Shown here one piece after another: positions 10,801 through 23,927 of a DNA stretch of 64,000 nt. Source of the DNA: Asterias rubens. Lineage: Eukaryota > Echinodermata > Asteroidea > Forcipulatida > Asteriidae. The notes under the pieces were generated by a model. The model did no database searches, was not told the DNA's origin, and saw only the letters and a list, made by a program, of their open reading frames with translations. Each line of letters begins with the position of its first letter. Position 1 is the first letter of the stretch. The stretch spans positions 868,001 to 932,000 of the forward strand of contig NC_047076.1 in NCBI RefSeq assembly GCF_902459465.1. The letters are read 5' to 3'. Position numbers and translations under genes: made by a program.

Positions 10801-13800
10801 GTTGTAGCATCAGTTGTAGCACCAGTTGTAGCATCAGTTGTAGCACCAGTTGTAGCACCAGTTGTAGCATCAGTTGTAGTATCAGTTGTAGTATCAGTTG
10901 TAGCATCAGTTGTAGCATCAGTTGTAGCATCAGTTGTAGCATCAGTTGTAGCATCAGTTGTAGCATCAGTTGTAGCATCAGTTGTAGCATCAGTTGTAGC
11001 ATCAGTTGTAGCATCAGTTGTAGTACCAGTTGTAGTACCAGTTGTAGCATCAGTTGTAGCATCAGTTGTAGTATCAGTTGTAGCATCAGTTGTAGTACCA
11101 GTTGTAGTACCAGTTGTAGTACCAGTTGTAGCATTAGTTGTAGTATCAGTTGTAGTATCAGTTGTAGCATCAGTTGTAGTATCAGTTGTAGTATCAGTTG
11201 TAGTATCAGTTGTAGTATCAGTTGTAGCATCAGTTGTAGCATCAGTTGTAGCATCAGTTGTAGCATCAGTTGTAGCATCAGTTGTAGCATCAGTTGTAGC
11301 ATCAGTTGTAGCATCAGTTGTAGCATCAGTTGTAGCATCAGTTGTAGCATCAGTTGTAGCATCAGTTGTAGCATCAGTTGTAGCATCAGTTGTAGCATCA
11401 GTTGTAGCTTCAGTTGTAGTATCAGTTGTAGTATCAGTTGTAGTATCAGTTGTAGCATCAGTTGTAGCATCAGTTGTAGCATCAGTTGTAGCATCAGTTG
11501 TAGCATCAGTTGTAGCACCAGTTGTATCAACAGTTGTAGCATCAGTTGTAGCATCAGTTGTAGCATCAGTTGTAGCATCAGTTGTAGCATCAGTTGTAGC
11601 ATCAGTTGTAGCATCAGTTGTAGCATCAGTTGTAGCATCAGTTGTAGCATCAGTTGTAGCATCAGTTGTAGCACCAGTTGTAGCACCAGTTGTAGCACCA
11701 GTTGTAGCACCAGTTGTAGCATCAGTTGTAGCATCAGTTGTAGCATCAGTTGTAGCATCAGTTGTAGCATCAGTTGTAGCATCAGTTGTAGCATCAGTTG
11801 TAGCATCAGTTGTAGCATCAGTTGTAGCATCAGTTGTAGCATCAGTTGTAGCATCAGTTGTAGCATCAGTTGTAGCATCAGTTGTAGCATCAGTTGTAGC
11901 ATCAGTTGTAGCATCAGTTGTAGCATCAGTTGTAGCATCAGTTGTAGCATCAGTTGTAGCATCAGTTGTAGCATCAGTTGTAGCATCAGTTGTAGCATCA
12001 GTTGTAGCATCAGTTGTAGCATCAGTTGTAGCATCAGTTGTAGCATCAGTTGTAGCACCAGTTGTAGCACCAGTTGTAGCACCAGTTGTAGCACCAGTTG
12101 TAGCACCAGTTGTAGCACCAGTTGTAGCACCAGTTGTAGCATCAGTTGTAGCATCAGTTGTAGTATCAGTTGTAGTATCAGTTGTAGCATCAGATGTAGC
12201 ATCAGTTGTAGCATCAGTTGTAGCATCAGTTGTAGCACCAGTTGTAGTACCAGTTGTAGCATCAGTTGTAGCATCAGTTGTAGCATCAGTTGTAGTATCA
12301 GTTGTAGCATCAGTTGTAGTACCAGTTGTAGTACCAGTTGTAGCATTAGTTGTAGTATCAGTTGTAGCATCAGTTGTAGCATCAGTTGTAGTATCAGTTG
12401 TAGTATCAGTTGTAGTATCAGTTGTAGTATCAGTTGTAGTATCAGTTGTAGTATCAGTTGTAGCATCAGTTGTAGCATCAGTTGTAGCATCAGTTGTAGC
12501 ATCAGTTGTAGCATCAGTTGTAGCATCAGTTGTAGCATCAGTTGTAGCATCAGTTGTAGCATCAGTTGTAGCATCAGTTGTAGCATCAGTTGTAGCATCA
12601 GTTGTAGCATCAGTTGTAGCATCAGTTGTAGCATCAGTTGTAGCATCAGTTGTAGCATCAGTTGTAGCATCAGTTGTAGCATCAGTTGTAGCATCAGTTG
12701 TAGCATCAGTTGTAGCATCAGTTGTAGCATCAGTTGTAGCATCAGTTGTAGTATCAGTTGTAGCATCAGTTGTAGCATCAGTTGTAGCATCAGTTGTAGC
12801 ATCAGTTGTAGTATCAGTTGTAGCACCAGTTGTAGCACCAGTTGTAGTATCAGTTGTAGCATCAGTTGTAGCATCAGTTGTAGTATCAGTTGTAGTATCA
12901 GTTGTAGCATCAGTTGTAGCACCAGTTGTAGTACCAGTTGTAGTACCAGTTGTAGCACCAGTTGTAGTATCAGTTGTAGTATCAGTTGTAGCATCAGTTG
13001 TAGCATCAGTTGTAGCATCAGTTGTAGCATCAGTTGTAGCATCAGTTGTAGCATCAGTTGTAGTATCAGTTGTAGCATCAGTTGTAGCATCAGTTGTAGC
13101 ATCAGTTGTAGCATCAGTTGTAGTATCAGTTGTAGTATCAGTTGTAGTATCAGTTGTAGCATCAGTTGTAGCATCAGTTGTAGCATCAGTTGTAGCATCA
13201 GTTGTAGCATCAGTTGTAGCATCAGTTGTAGTATCAGTTGTAGTATCAGTTGTAGCATCAGTTGTAGCATCAGTTGTAGTATCAGTTGTAGCATCAGTTG
13301 TAGCATCAGTTGTAGCATCAGTTGTAGCATCAGTTGTAGCATCAGTTGTAGCATCAGTTGTAGCATCAGTTGTAGCATCAGTTGTAGCATCAGTTGTAGC
13401 ATCAGTTGTAGCATCAGTTGTAGCATCAGTTGTAGCATCAGTTGTAGTATCAGTTGTAGTATCAGTTGTAGTATCAGTTGTAGTATCAGTTGTAGTATCA
13501 GTTGTAGTATCAGTTGTAGCATCAGTTGTAGCATCAGTTGTAGCATCAGTTGTAGCATCAGTTGTAGCATCAGTTGTAGCATCAGTTGTAGCATCAGTTG
13601 TAGCATCAGTTGTAGCATCAGTTGTAGCATCAGTTGTAGCATCAGTTGTAGCATCAGTTGTAGCATCAGTTGTAGCATCAGTTGTAGCATCAGTTGTAGT
13701 ATCAGTTGTAGTATCAGTTGTAGTATCAGTTGTAGTATCAGTTGTAGTATCAGTTGTAGCATCAGTTGTAGCATCAGTTGTAGCATCAGTTGTAGCATCA

Positions 13801-14316
13801 GTTGTAGCATCAGTTGTAGTATCAGTTGTAGTATCAGTTGTAGTATCAGTTGTAGTATCAGTTGTAGTATCAGTTGTAGTATCAGTTGTAGTATCAGTTG
13901 TAGTATCAGTTGTAGTATCAGTTGTAGCACCAGTTGTAGTACCAGTTGTAGTACCAGTTGTAGTACCAGTTGTAGTATCAGTTGTAGTATCAGTTGTAGT
14001 ATCAGTTGTAGTATCAGTTGTAGTATCAGTTGTAGTATCAGTTGTAGCATCAGTTGTAGCATCAGTTGTAGCATCAGTTGTAGCATCAGTTGTAGCATCA
14101 GTTGTAGCATCAGTTGTAGCATCAGTTGTAGCATCAGTTGTAGCATCAGTTGTAGCATCAGTTGTAGCATCAGTTGTAGCATCAGTTGTAGCATCAGTTG
14201 TAGCATCAGTTGTAGCATCAGTTGTAGCATCAGTTGTAGCATCAGTTGTAGCATCAGTTGTAGCATCAGTTGTAGCATCAGTTGTAGCATCAGTTGTAGC
14301 ATCAGTTGTAGCATCA
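7853..14316. repeat. 12-bp satellite, about 540 units
   Basis: About 6.46 kb of the unit GTTGTAGCATCA. Main variants change one or two bases: GTAGTATCA, GTAGCACCA, GTAGTACCA; GTGGCATCA and GCGGCATCA are confined to about 7873-8690. Only one length change was noticed, a 1-bp insertion at about 9664 (TTGTTAGCATC). Because 12 is a multiple of three, four of the six frames stay open across the array, giving frames of more than 2000 codons on both strands. These encode simple repeats with no domain, splice context or codon evidence, and I do not treat them as genes. Runs of the same variant and rare variants recurring at multiples of 12 (for example GCATTA at 11131 and 12343) show internal block duplication. 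Confidence 0.97.
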
Positions 14317-17300
14317 GAGGGTGCCTGAATACAAGCCACATCCCAGAGGGTGCCTGACTACAAGCCACAACCCAGAGGGTGCCTGCCTAGAGGACTTCAT
14401 CCCATGTGATTGTAGCGCACCAAACATAGGTAAATTTCCAAATTCTGATCATAATTAATCAAAAGGGCTTATGTACAGACCCACATAGAGACATGCAGTG
14501 TTACACTTGTTGATTTGACTCGATTGGTATATATTTCAGGAGTCTGCAGTTCTGCTGGGGATGGGTGCTACCTGCTGCTGACAACATCCCAGAGGGTGCC
14601 TGGCTACGAGCTACATCCCAGAGGGTGCCTGACTACAAGCCACATCCCATAGGGTGCCTGACTACAAGCCACATCCCAGAGGGTGCCTGCCTAGAGGACA
14701 TCATCCCATGTGATTGAAGCGCACCAAACATAGGTAAATTTCCAAATTCTGATCATAATTAATCAAAAGGGCTTATGTACAGACCCACATAGAGACATGC
14801 AGTGTTACACTTGTTGATTTGACTCGATTGGTAAATATTTCAGGAGTCTGCAGTTCTGCTGGGGATGTGGTGCTACCTGCTACGAGGGTGCCTGGCTACG
14901 AGCTACATCCCAGAGGGTGCCTGACAACGAGCCACATCCCAGAGGGTGCCTGACTACAAGCTACATCCCAGAGGGTGCTTGACTACAAGCCACATCCCAG
15001 AGGGTGCCAGACTACAAGCCACATCCCAGAGGGTGCCTGACTACAAGCCACATCCCAGAGGGTGCCTGACTACAAGCCACATCCAAGAGGGTGCCTGACT
15101 ACAAGCCACATCCCAGAGGGTGCCTGACTACAAGCTACATCCCAGAGAGTGCCTGACTAGAGGATATCATCCCATGTGATTGAAGCGCACCAAACATAGA
15201 TAAATTTCCAAATTCTGATCATAATTAATCAAAAGGGCTTATGTACAGACCCACATAGAGACATACAGTGTTACACTTGTTGATTTGACTCGATTGGTAT
15301 ATATTTCAGGAGTCTGCAGTTCTGCTGGGGATGGGTGCTACCTGCTGCTGACAACATCCCAGAGGGTGCCTGGCTACGAGCTACATCCCAGAGGGTGCCT
15401 GACTACAAGCCACATCCCATAGGGTGCCTGACTACAAGCCACATCCCAGAGGGTGCCTGACTAGAGGACATCATCTCATGTGATTGAAGCGCACCAAACA
15501 CGGGTAAATTTCCAAATTCTGATCATAATTAATCAAAAGGGCTTATGTACAGACCCACATAGAGACATGCAGTGTTACACTTGTTGATTTGACTCGATTG
15601 GTATATATTTCAGGAGTCTGCAGTTCTGCTGGGGATGTGGTGCTACCTGCTGCTGACAACATCCTAGAGGGTGCCTGGCTACGAGCTACATACCAGAGGG
15701 TGCCTGACTACGAGCCACATCCCAGAGGTTGCCTGACTACAAGCCACATCCCAGAGGGTGCCTGACTACAAGCCACATCCAAGAGGGTGCCTGACTACAA
15801 GCCACATCCCAGAGGGTGCCTGACTACAAGCTACATCCCAGAGAGTGCCTGACTAGAGGATATCATCCCATGTGATTGAAGCGCACCAAACACGGGTAAA
15901 TTTCCAAATTCTGATCATAATTAATCAAAAGGGCTTATGTACAGACCCACATAGAGACATGCAGTGTTACACTTGTTGATTTGACTCGATTGGTATATAT
16001 TTCAGGAGTCTGCAGTTCTGCTGGGGATGGGTGCTACCTGCTGCTGACAACATCCCAGAGGGTGCCTGGCTACGAGCTACATCCCAGAGGGTGCCTGACT
16101 ACAAGCCACATCCCATAGGGTGCCTGACTACAAGCCACATCCCAGAGGGTGCCTGCCTAGAGGACATCATCCCATGTGATTGAAGCGCACCAAACATAGG
16201 TAAATTTCCAAATTCTGATCATAATTAATCAAAAGGGCTTATGTACAGACCCACTTAGAGACATGCAGTGTTACACTTGTTGATTTGACTCGATTGGTAA
16301 ATATTTCAGGAGTCTGCAGTTCTGCTGGGGATGTGGTGCTACCTGCTACGAGGGTGCCTGGCTACGAGCTACATCCCAGAGGGTGCCTGACAACGAGCCA
16401 CATCCCAGAGGGTGCCTGACTACAAGCTACATCCCAGAGGGTGCTTGACTACAAGCCACATCCCAGAGGGTGCCTGACTACAAGCCACATCCCAGAGGGT
16501 GCCTGACTACAAGCCACATCCCAGAGGGTGCCTGACTACAAGCCACATCCAAGAGGGTGCCTGACTACAAGCCACATCCCAGAGGGTGCCTGACTACAAG
16601 CTACATCCCAGAGAGTGCCTGACTAGAGGATATCATCCCATGTGATTGAAGCGCACCAAACATAGATAAATTTCCAAATTCTGATCATAATTAATCAAAA
16701 GGGCTTATGTACAGACCCACATAGAGACATACAGTGTTACACTTGTTGATTTGACTCGATTGGTATATATTTCAGGAGTCTGCAGTTCTGCTGGGGATGG
16801 GTGCTACCTGCTGCTGACAACATCCCAGAGGGTGCCTGGCTACGAGCTACATCCCAGAGGGTGCCTGACTACAAGCCACATCCCATAGGGTGCCTGACTA
16901 CAAGCCACATCCCAGAGGGTGCCTGACTACAAGCCACATCCCAGAGGGTGTCTGACTACAAGCCACATCCCAGAGGGTGCCTGACTACAAGCCACATCCC
17001 AGAGGGTGCCTGACTACAAGCCTCATCCCAGAGGGTGCCTGACTACAAGCCACATCCCAGAGGGTGCCTGACTACAAGCCACATCCCAGAGGGTGCCTGA
17101 CTACAAGCCACATCCCAGAGGGTGCCTGCCTAGAGGACATCATCCCATGTGATTGAAGCGCACCAAACATGGGTAAATTTCCAAATTCTGATCATAATTA
17201 ATCAAAAGGGCTTATGTACAGACCCACATAGAGACATGCAGTGTTACACTTGTTGATTTGACTCGATTGGTATAAATTTCAGGAGTCTGCAGTTCTGCTG

Positions 17301-17480
17301 GGGATGTGGTGCTACCTGCTCCTGACAACATCCCAGAGGGTGCCTGGCTATGAGCTACATCCCAGAGGGTGCCTGACTACAAGCCACATCCCAGAGGGTG
17401 CCTGACTACAAGCCACATCCCACAGGGTGCCTGACTACAAGCCACATCGCAGAGGGTGCCTGACTACAAGCCACAACAAG
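14317..17480. repeat. 29-bp minisatellite in a higher-order array
   Basis: Runs of a 29-bp unit (core 'cccagagggtgcctgac' + 'tacaagccacat') alternate with a more complex spacer of about 200 bp. 'ctagaggac' or 'ctagaggat' marks eight spacers (about 14389, 14691, 15148, 15452, 15852, 16158, 16624, 17130). Each spacer contains a donor-like 'aggtaaatttcc', about 105-110 bp of AT-rich sequence, then an acceptor-like 'tatatatttcag' before 'gagtctgcag'. Blocks at about 14878-15150 and 16352-16620 are nearly identical, so multi-unit segments were also duplicated. The 29-bp unit cycles through all frames and meets TGA, so it is not a long coding repeat. Confidence 0.92.
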
Positions 17481-18056
17481 ATGTGTGAAGATTTCACATT
17501 TCGTTGGCCTGTTTAATTCATTCTTGGAAGTACATGTATATGTGCTTTTCGAATTGTTGTCAACGTACTTGAAATGAGGTACTTCATTACAAGTATGTAG
17601 ACAGAATACATGTTAAACTTGTATCGAGGTACTATACAAGTTCATGTATTCACATACAAAAACTGCATGTTTGTAATGAGGTACTTCATTACAATCATGT
17701 AATTATAACATGCTTGCAATGAAGTACCTTATTGCAAGTATGTTAACGTTTCATGTGTGTAATGAAGTACCGCATTACAACCGTGAAACAAGTTAAGTTA
17801 ATTTGTTATGCAGTTTGCTCGTTACAAAATACGAAACAACATAAGTTTATTTGTAGTAAATTCATAACAAATAAAAAGAGAACAATATGTTTAAGGAGTG
17901 TGTTTAAGTGTTTATTAGACATTAAGTTTTGTATTGTTACTACTTAATTTGTCTTTCAATTATTTATTAGTCTAATTGTTTACATGGTGTTTGTTCTGGG
18001 GTAGCTTACATGGTGGCCACCATGTTGTTTTGTTGGTAACTCTTAAAGCTTTAAAT
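17481..18056. repeat. AT-rich stretch with repeated palindromic motif
   Basis: Several alternating forms of 'gtaatgaggtacttcattac' occur at about 17570-17780, each nearly self-complementary. No coding exon seen. Confidence 0.5.
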
Positions 18057-19745
18057 GTGAAAGGTCATGACATTGTGTTGTGTGAATATGGAGGTTGTTT
18101 AAGAGTACTCATTACCGAGGTTATTTAATTACAAAGGTCATGACAATGTCATAGAGTCCTCATTAACGAGGTGATTTAATTACAAAGGTCATGACAATGT
18201 CATAGAGTACTCATTAACGAGGTGATGTAATTACAAAGGTCATGACAATGTCATAGAGTACTCATTAACGAGGTTATTTCAATTATAAAGGTCATGACAA
18301 TGTCATAGAGTACTCATTAACGAGGTGATTTAATTACAAAGGTCCTGACATTGTCTTAGCTGTATAGAGTACTCATTAATAGGTTAATATAATTATAATT
18401 ATAAAGGTCATGACATTGTCTTAGCTGTATAGAGTACTCATTAACAAGGTTTTATAATTACAAAGGTCATGACATTGTCTTAGCTGTATAGAGTACTCAT
18501 TAACAAGGTTTTATTATTACAAAGGTCATGACATTGTCTTAGCTGTAAAGAGTACTCATTAACAAGGTTTTATCATTACAAAGGTCATGACATTGTCTTA
18601 GCTGTATAGAGTACTCATTAACAAGGTTTTATAATAACAAAGGTCATGACATTGTCTTAGCTGTATAGAGTACTCATTAACAAGGTTTTATAATTACAAA
18701 GGTCATGACATTGTCTTAGCTGTATAGAGTACTCTTTAACAAGTATTTAGAATAACAAAGGTCATGACATTGTCTTAGCTGTATAGAGTACTCATTAACA
18801 AGGTTTTATAAATACAAGGCCATGACATTGTCTTAGCTGTATAGAGTACTCATTAACAAGGTTTTATAAATAAAAGGTCATGACATTGTCTTAGCTGTAT
18901 AGAGTACTCATTAACAAGTATTTATAATAACAAAGGTCATGACTTTGTCTTAGCTGTATAGAGTACTCATTAACAAGGTTTTATAAATACAAGGCCATGA
19001 CATTGTCTTAGCTGTAAAGAGTACTCATTAACAAGGTTTTATCATTACAAAGGTCATGACATTGTCTTAGCTGTGAAGAGTACTCATTAACAAGGTTTTA
19101 TAATTACAAAGGTCATGACATTATCTTATCTGTATAGAGTACTCATTAACAAGGTTTTATAAATACAAGGCCATGACATTGTCTTAGCTGTAAAGAGTAC
19201 TCATTAACAAGGTTTTATCATTACAAAGGTCATGACATTGTCTTAGCTGTAAAGAGTACTCATTAACAAGGTTTTATAATTACAAAGGTCATGACATTAT
19301 CTTATCTGTATAGAGTACTCATTAACAAGGTTTTATAATTACAAAGGTCATGACATTGTCTTAGCTGTATAGAGTACTCATTAACAAGGTTTTATAATTA
19401 CAAAGGTCATGACATTATCTTATCTGTATAGAGTACTCATTAACAAGGTTTTATTATTACAAAGGTCATGACATTGTCTTAGCTGTAAAGAGTACTCATT
19501 AACAAGGTTTTATCATTACAAAGGTCATGACATTGTCTTAGCTGTAAAAAATACTCATTAACAAGGTTTTATAATTACAAAGGTCATGACATTATCTTAT
19601 CTGTATAGAGTACTCATTAACAAGGTTTATAATTACAAAGGTCATGACATTGCCTTAGCTGTATAGAGTACTCATTAACAAGGTTGTATGTATACAAAGG
19701 TCATGCCATTGTCTTAGCTGTATAGAGTACTCATTAACAAGGTTT
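18057..19745. repeat. 50/58-bp satellite
   Basis: About 29 units built on 'aaggtcatgacattgtc' and 'gagtactcattaacaagg'. The first five or so (to about 18345) are 50-bp units with 'gacaatgtcatagag'. Later units are about 58 bp because they carry an extra 'ttagctgtat' segment. Ends in AAT-rich DNA at 19750-19790. Confidence 0.95.
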
Positions 19746-21453
19746 TATAATATAATAATAACATAAAATAATAATAATAATAAATAATAATTAGAGGGGG
19801 TAACATTACAAAGAAGCAATTGTTGTAATGGTTACACACTCAGATGTATTACGATCCCTTTTGTGGGGTGGGAGATGACAACCTTCACGTGGTCCACCCT
19901 GTTGTTAACTAATTGTCATCAGCTGTATATACGTATGTATATATAGCTCTATGCATCTAACCAATCTACCCCATCAGGTAAGATGGAATTTGACTCGATG
20001 AACTTTCAAGAATGTTCATGATCAGTCCATGAACATGCCTTAAACAGTTCACAACATGTTCATTAGAGCAGTTCATGAACCAAGTTCAAGAACTGTTTAT
20101 CTGTTCAATTGATGGACATTTGATAGGGGAACAAAAGGGAAGCGACGAGTTCTTTATTGGCCGTTTAAAACCAGCAGGGTCGTTGCCAGGTGATAAAGGC
20201 CCGAGCAGAAGGCGAGGGCCTATATCGCACGGCAACATACGTTTAAGAACAAGTCACTACTCTTTTATTCCCATTCATAAATGCCCTTTTGTTAAAAAGC
20301 GCGCTTAGAAATAGATATTCGCGCGCGCTTAGAAATAGATTACGCCCTGTTACTAAAAGCTATGAATTGCGCGTTCGGCATGAGTATATTTGCGTACGTA
20401 GGCCTGACACGTGGAAGCCGGCCGGTTATAAACAGCTCCAGCTGGGCCCAATTTCATGGCTCTGCTTACCGTAAGCAAAAAATCAGCGCTTACGGAAGCA
20501 GGGAATTCTGTGTATACGGCAAGCGTATTTCATGGGTTAGCGGCAAATTTTGGCTTTTGCGCGTGCCTACTCCACGTTTCTAGGCATTCTACGCTTAAAA
20601 GGCTAGCTCAGAAAGCCGGTTATAAACAGCTCCAGCAGGGCCCAATTTCATGGCACTGCTTACTGTGAGCAAAGAATCAGCGCTTGCGGAAGCAGGGAAT
20701 TCTGTGTATACGGCAAGCGTATTTCATGGGTTAGCGGCGAATTTTGGCTTTTGTGCGTGCCTACTGCACGTTTCTAGGCATTCTACGCTTGAAAGGCTAG
20801 CACAGAAAGCCGGTTATAAACAGCTCCAGCTGGGCCCAATTTCATGGCACTGCTTACCGTGAGCAAAGAATCAGCGCTTACGGAAGCAGTGAATTCTGTG
20901 TATAGGGCAAGCGTATTGGGAATAGTGTCATCAGTGGTCATTTCAACTTGGTTTTAGGTGGTTCCTCAGATGTTTAACCCAGGAGGGGGGGGGGGGTGTC
21001 TGGCGGGCCCAATTCAGCAAATCTCAAGTCTGGCGGCTGATACTGGTATTAATTATAGTATTATTGGTCCTTTCTCTATCTGGTCATTTCAACTGCAGTT
21101 CCTCTGTTGTTTAACCCAGGGGGAGGGGGGGGGGGGGTTGCAGGCCAATGCAGCGAAATTATTGTACTACTACTAGCATACTTGTTGTTATTAAATTATG
21201 GGCTCTCACGTTTTTAAAGAATACCAGGTCGACGCGTGGGGCCAGGGCTGGAGCTCCAGAAAGGGGGAGTTTTTAGAATTATGTATTTCAAGAGGCGGTA
21301 TCACTGAGTATGGATTGAATTTTTGGTGCGTCTTCATAAACTCTTGGAGTATCATAAGGCGATAGGCCTACCCATGCCGGATTAACATGAGTTGAGATTT
21401 GTGAGTTTGGTGTTATTTACCGAGCTTTGTTTGTTTTGATTGACTGTTTGCAG
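19746..21453. other. Repeat-rich intron segment of the USP37-like locus
   Basis: AAT-rich DNA, then a stretch (about 19990-20105) with many 'gttcatgaac'-like palindromic words, the 194-bp tandem units at 20421-20905, and poly-G tracts near 20980 and 21120. No exon recognised before 21454. Confidence 0.55.
20421..20905. repeat. 194-bp tandem repeat, about 2.5 copies
   Basis: 'gccggttataaacagctcca' starts at 20421, 20615 and 20809, an exact 194-bp spacing. Each unit carries 'gggcccaatttcatgg', the start of the interspersed family seen at 6726. Confidence 0.9.
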
Positions 21454-21794
21454 GGAAGAGGTTGAATCAAGGAAGAGGCTGAGTGAGAAGAATGCAGAGG
21501 ACTTGAAGCATATGGATAAAAGACGAAGAGACAACCAGGTTATTACAGTTTGGAGAAATCTTTCCATAAAGCTTTGTCCTTTTTCTTTAAACTGTACTTA
21601 ATTTTGGTCCAATTCCAATCCATCAAGTAATTTATTTATTTGTTTATTTATTTATTCACTTAGGCTTTAAAAACTTAAAAACACACAGCAACAATAAGTA
21701 GAAATGTGTAATTTTTACATTATTAGTAAAATAATTAGAGACATATCAACAAAAAGCAAGCAGAAGCCTATAGGGATTGCCCAATAGGGAACCA

Positions 21795-22135
21795 AATCAC
21801 TATCCAGTTCTTGAATTGGTCTCAACGTTTTGACTAACTTGCTATAGTCATCGTCAAGAGATTGACTCCGCGGTAGTGCAGTTAATTATGATCCTATAAA
21901 GCTAAAGTAGTTGTCCCAGCCAATTTCCTATACCTTCCGCCCGGGTATAGTTACAAAGCAGGACAGTTCTTTTCAGAACAAGTCTCTCAAAAATCTGATA
22001 ATCTACTCTTTGTGGTAGTAGAATAAAGAAAGACAGTTCTCTAAGAACAAACTCTACCTGGCAAGTAGAAACACACATGGTGTTACCGCAAACCAAATAT
22101 ATATTGATACCTCACCATGCAATGCCTAAATTCTT
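21795..22135. mobile_element. Dispersed repeat with 'agttctgaaaagaactg'-type hairpins
   Basis: 'cttgaattggtctcaacg' and 'gatacctcaccatgcaatgc' at its ends also occur at positions 35-100 of the window, and related sequence lies at 23574-23740 and near 2260-2330. Probably one non-autonomous family; borders uncertain. Confidence 0.45.
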
Positions 22136-23927
22136 TTGTACCCTTTTCACTGATGAAAGAGGTTTCTAGAAAAAATAATTGCCTTGTTAGTGATTTCCAA
22201 TCCATGTTTAGTTTCACCTCACATGTAGGTACTTGTGAAATTTGTGTGTAATTTCTTTTCCCAAAAGACTTTGATGCTTTATTTGTCGTTAAAAAGACAA
22301 ATAGTTAATTATTTTCTGCAAATTATTTATTATGACCCATCAAAATGAACTAGGCATATCTGAGCTTTTAAGGAACTGGTGGTTCTCAAATGTAATACTG
22401 TAAAAAATTAACTATGCCTATGTGATCAAATGCACACAAAACGTGCAACTACACAGCTGATGTAAATTTGTCCGATATTTGTCGTTTATTTTAGGTTGTG
22501 TAGAGAACCCTACTGAAGTACTTTCGACGAGCAGTAGCGTCTAGACAAACAGTAAGTACAGTCTTTCTTATGATTTTTCTCCTGTAGATGATCAGCGTAT
22601 ATTAATAGAAACATGAGTCTTTAACCAATAGTTCTTTTCCGAACCAACACTACTCATAAAGAGATTCACATAGTGTTATCGCAAAATGTTCTTATAGTTA
22701 CAATTCCACCATACAAAGTTTCAAATCCTACTAATGGTGGTGGGCATCAAATAGGTGGGGGTGGGGGGGGGGTGACAAGGGGAGGGGGGCACAATATCAA
22801 ATGTCCCCCCATCTTTTTGACCACCTTAATCATGAAGCCCAAGTATTGCACTGTGTAAGACCAACCCTGTGTCTCGCCATGGGCATTAATCCTGGGGGCT
22901 ATAAGGATGACACAACTTTTTAGAAGGGTGGGGGACACTATATCAAATGTCCCCCCTCAAAATTTACCAAAGATTGCACCACAGAGCATCTAAAATGCAG
23001 AATTTTCCCGTGCCTATATCCGCTTAGGGCTTAGATGAAGTGTCATTTTTAGTAACAATACAAAGTATGAGAATACTAGTGAATTCTTTTTTTAAACCCT
23101 GACTTGCAGCTGCCCCCAAGCCGGTTTCCAATGCATCAGCTTTCTACAGTAGAGGGCGCCAGATTGCTGGTTACTCTGCCACGGATGCATTGCTACAATC
23201 AAGGTGAGTTTATTGGGTTTTTTAAAGTGGGGCCTTAAAAAAACATGTTATTTTTTATATGGCATTAGTTCTATTTGTCCTCACAACCTGATGTTGATTT
23301 CTTTAGAGCACAACAACTTTTTTTTAATTCGGGAGACTTCTCTACTACCTCAGATAAGATTCTCTGAATGGACCCTACCAATGAAATATGCTAATTACAT
23401 TCATGCATGCGTACAGACCCTGTTGGTTGCAGAAGCGCAATCGCGCCTGCGTCACGCACCCATTTAGCCGTTTAAAAAAACAGCGCGATGCTCCCTCATT
23501 TTGCCAACCAAAACGTTAGTGCGCACGCGCTATGTGCAATTTACATATTTCATGGAAAGGGTCTATTGGGGAGACTTCTCAGTTCTGAAAAGAACTGTCC
23601 TGCTTCTTAAATACTACCTAGGCAGAAGGTAGGAAATCTACCTAGCAAGTAGATACGCATGTTGTTATCGCTAACATTGATACCTAGGTTATTGATACCC
23701 CACCGTGCAATGCCTCAAGTCCCATATTCTTAATGTTGTTTGTCCCCTCAGGCAAACCAACTCTAACGTCACGGTAAAGCGTACCCCGGGATTCCTGAGC
23801 GTCTCTAACTCAAAGAGGTTGTACCCGATCACAAGCTACCCGGCTGGAGGCAGAAGAGCATCCCCACAGCAGTCAAGACGTCTCAGATCAGTCTACAAGG
23901 GTAGGTCATTCACACACTTAAAAAAAA

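Noticed and set aside
7799-14368. Open frames of 1555-2189 codons on both strands
   Set aside because: They come from a 12-bp repeat read in frame; four of six frames are open, products are simple repeats, and no splice or start context supports them.
14317-17480. Regular repeat-spacer layout that might suggest a CRISPR array
   Set aside because: Spacers are themselves repeated, units are 29 bp in direct runs, there are no cas genes, and the genome is animal.
22495-22551. Exon-like block with good splice signals in the USP37-like locus
   Set aside because: Using the first acceptor at 22494, every frame has a stop. Only a later AG gives an open 16-codon exon, whose phase does not fit the next exon, so it is kept only as a weak candidate.
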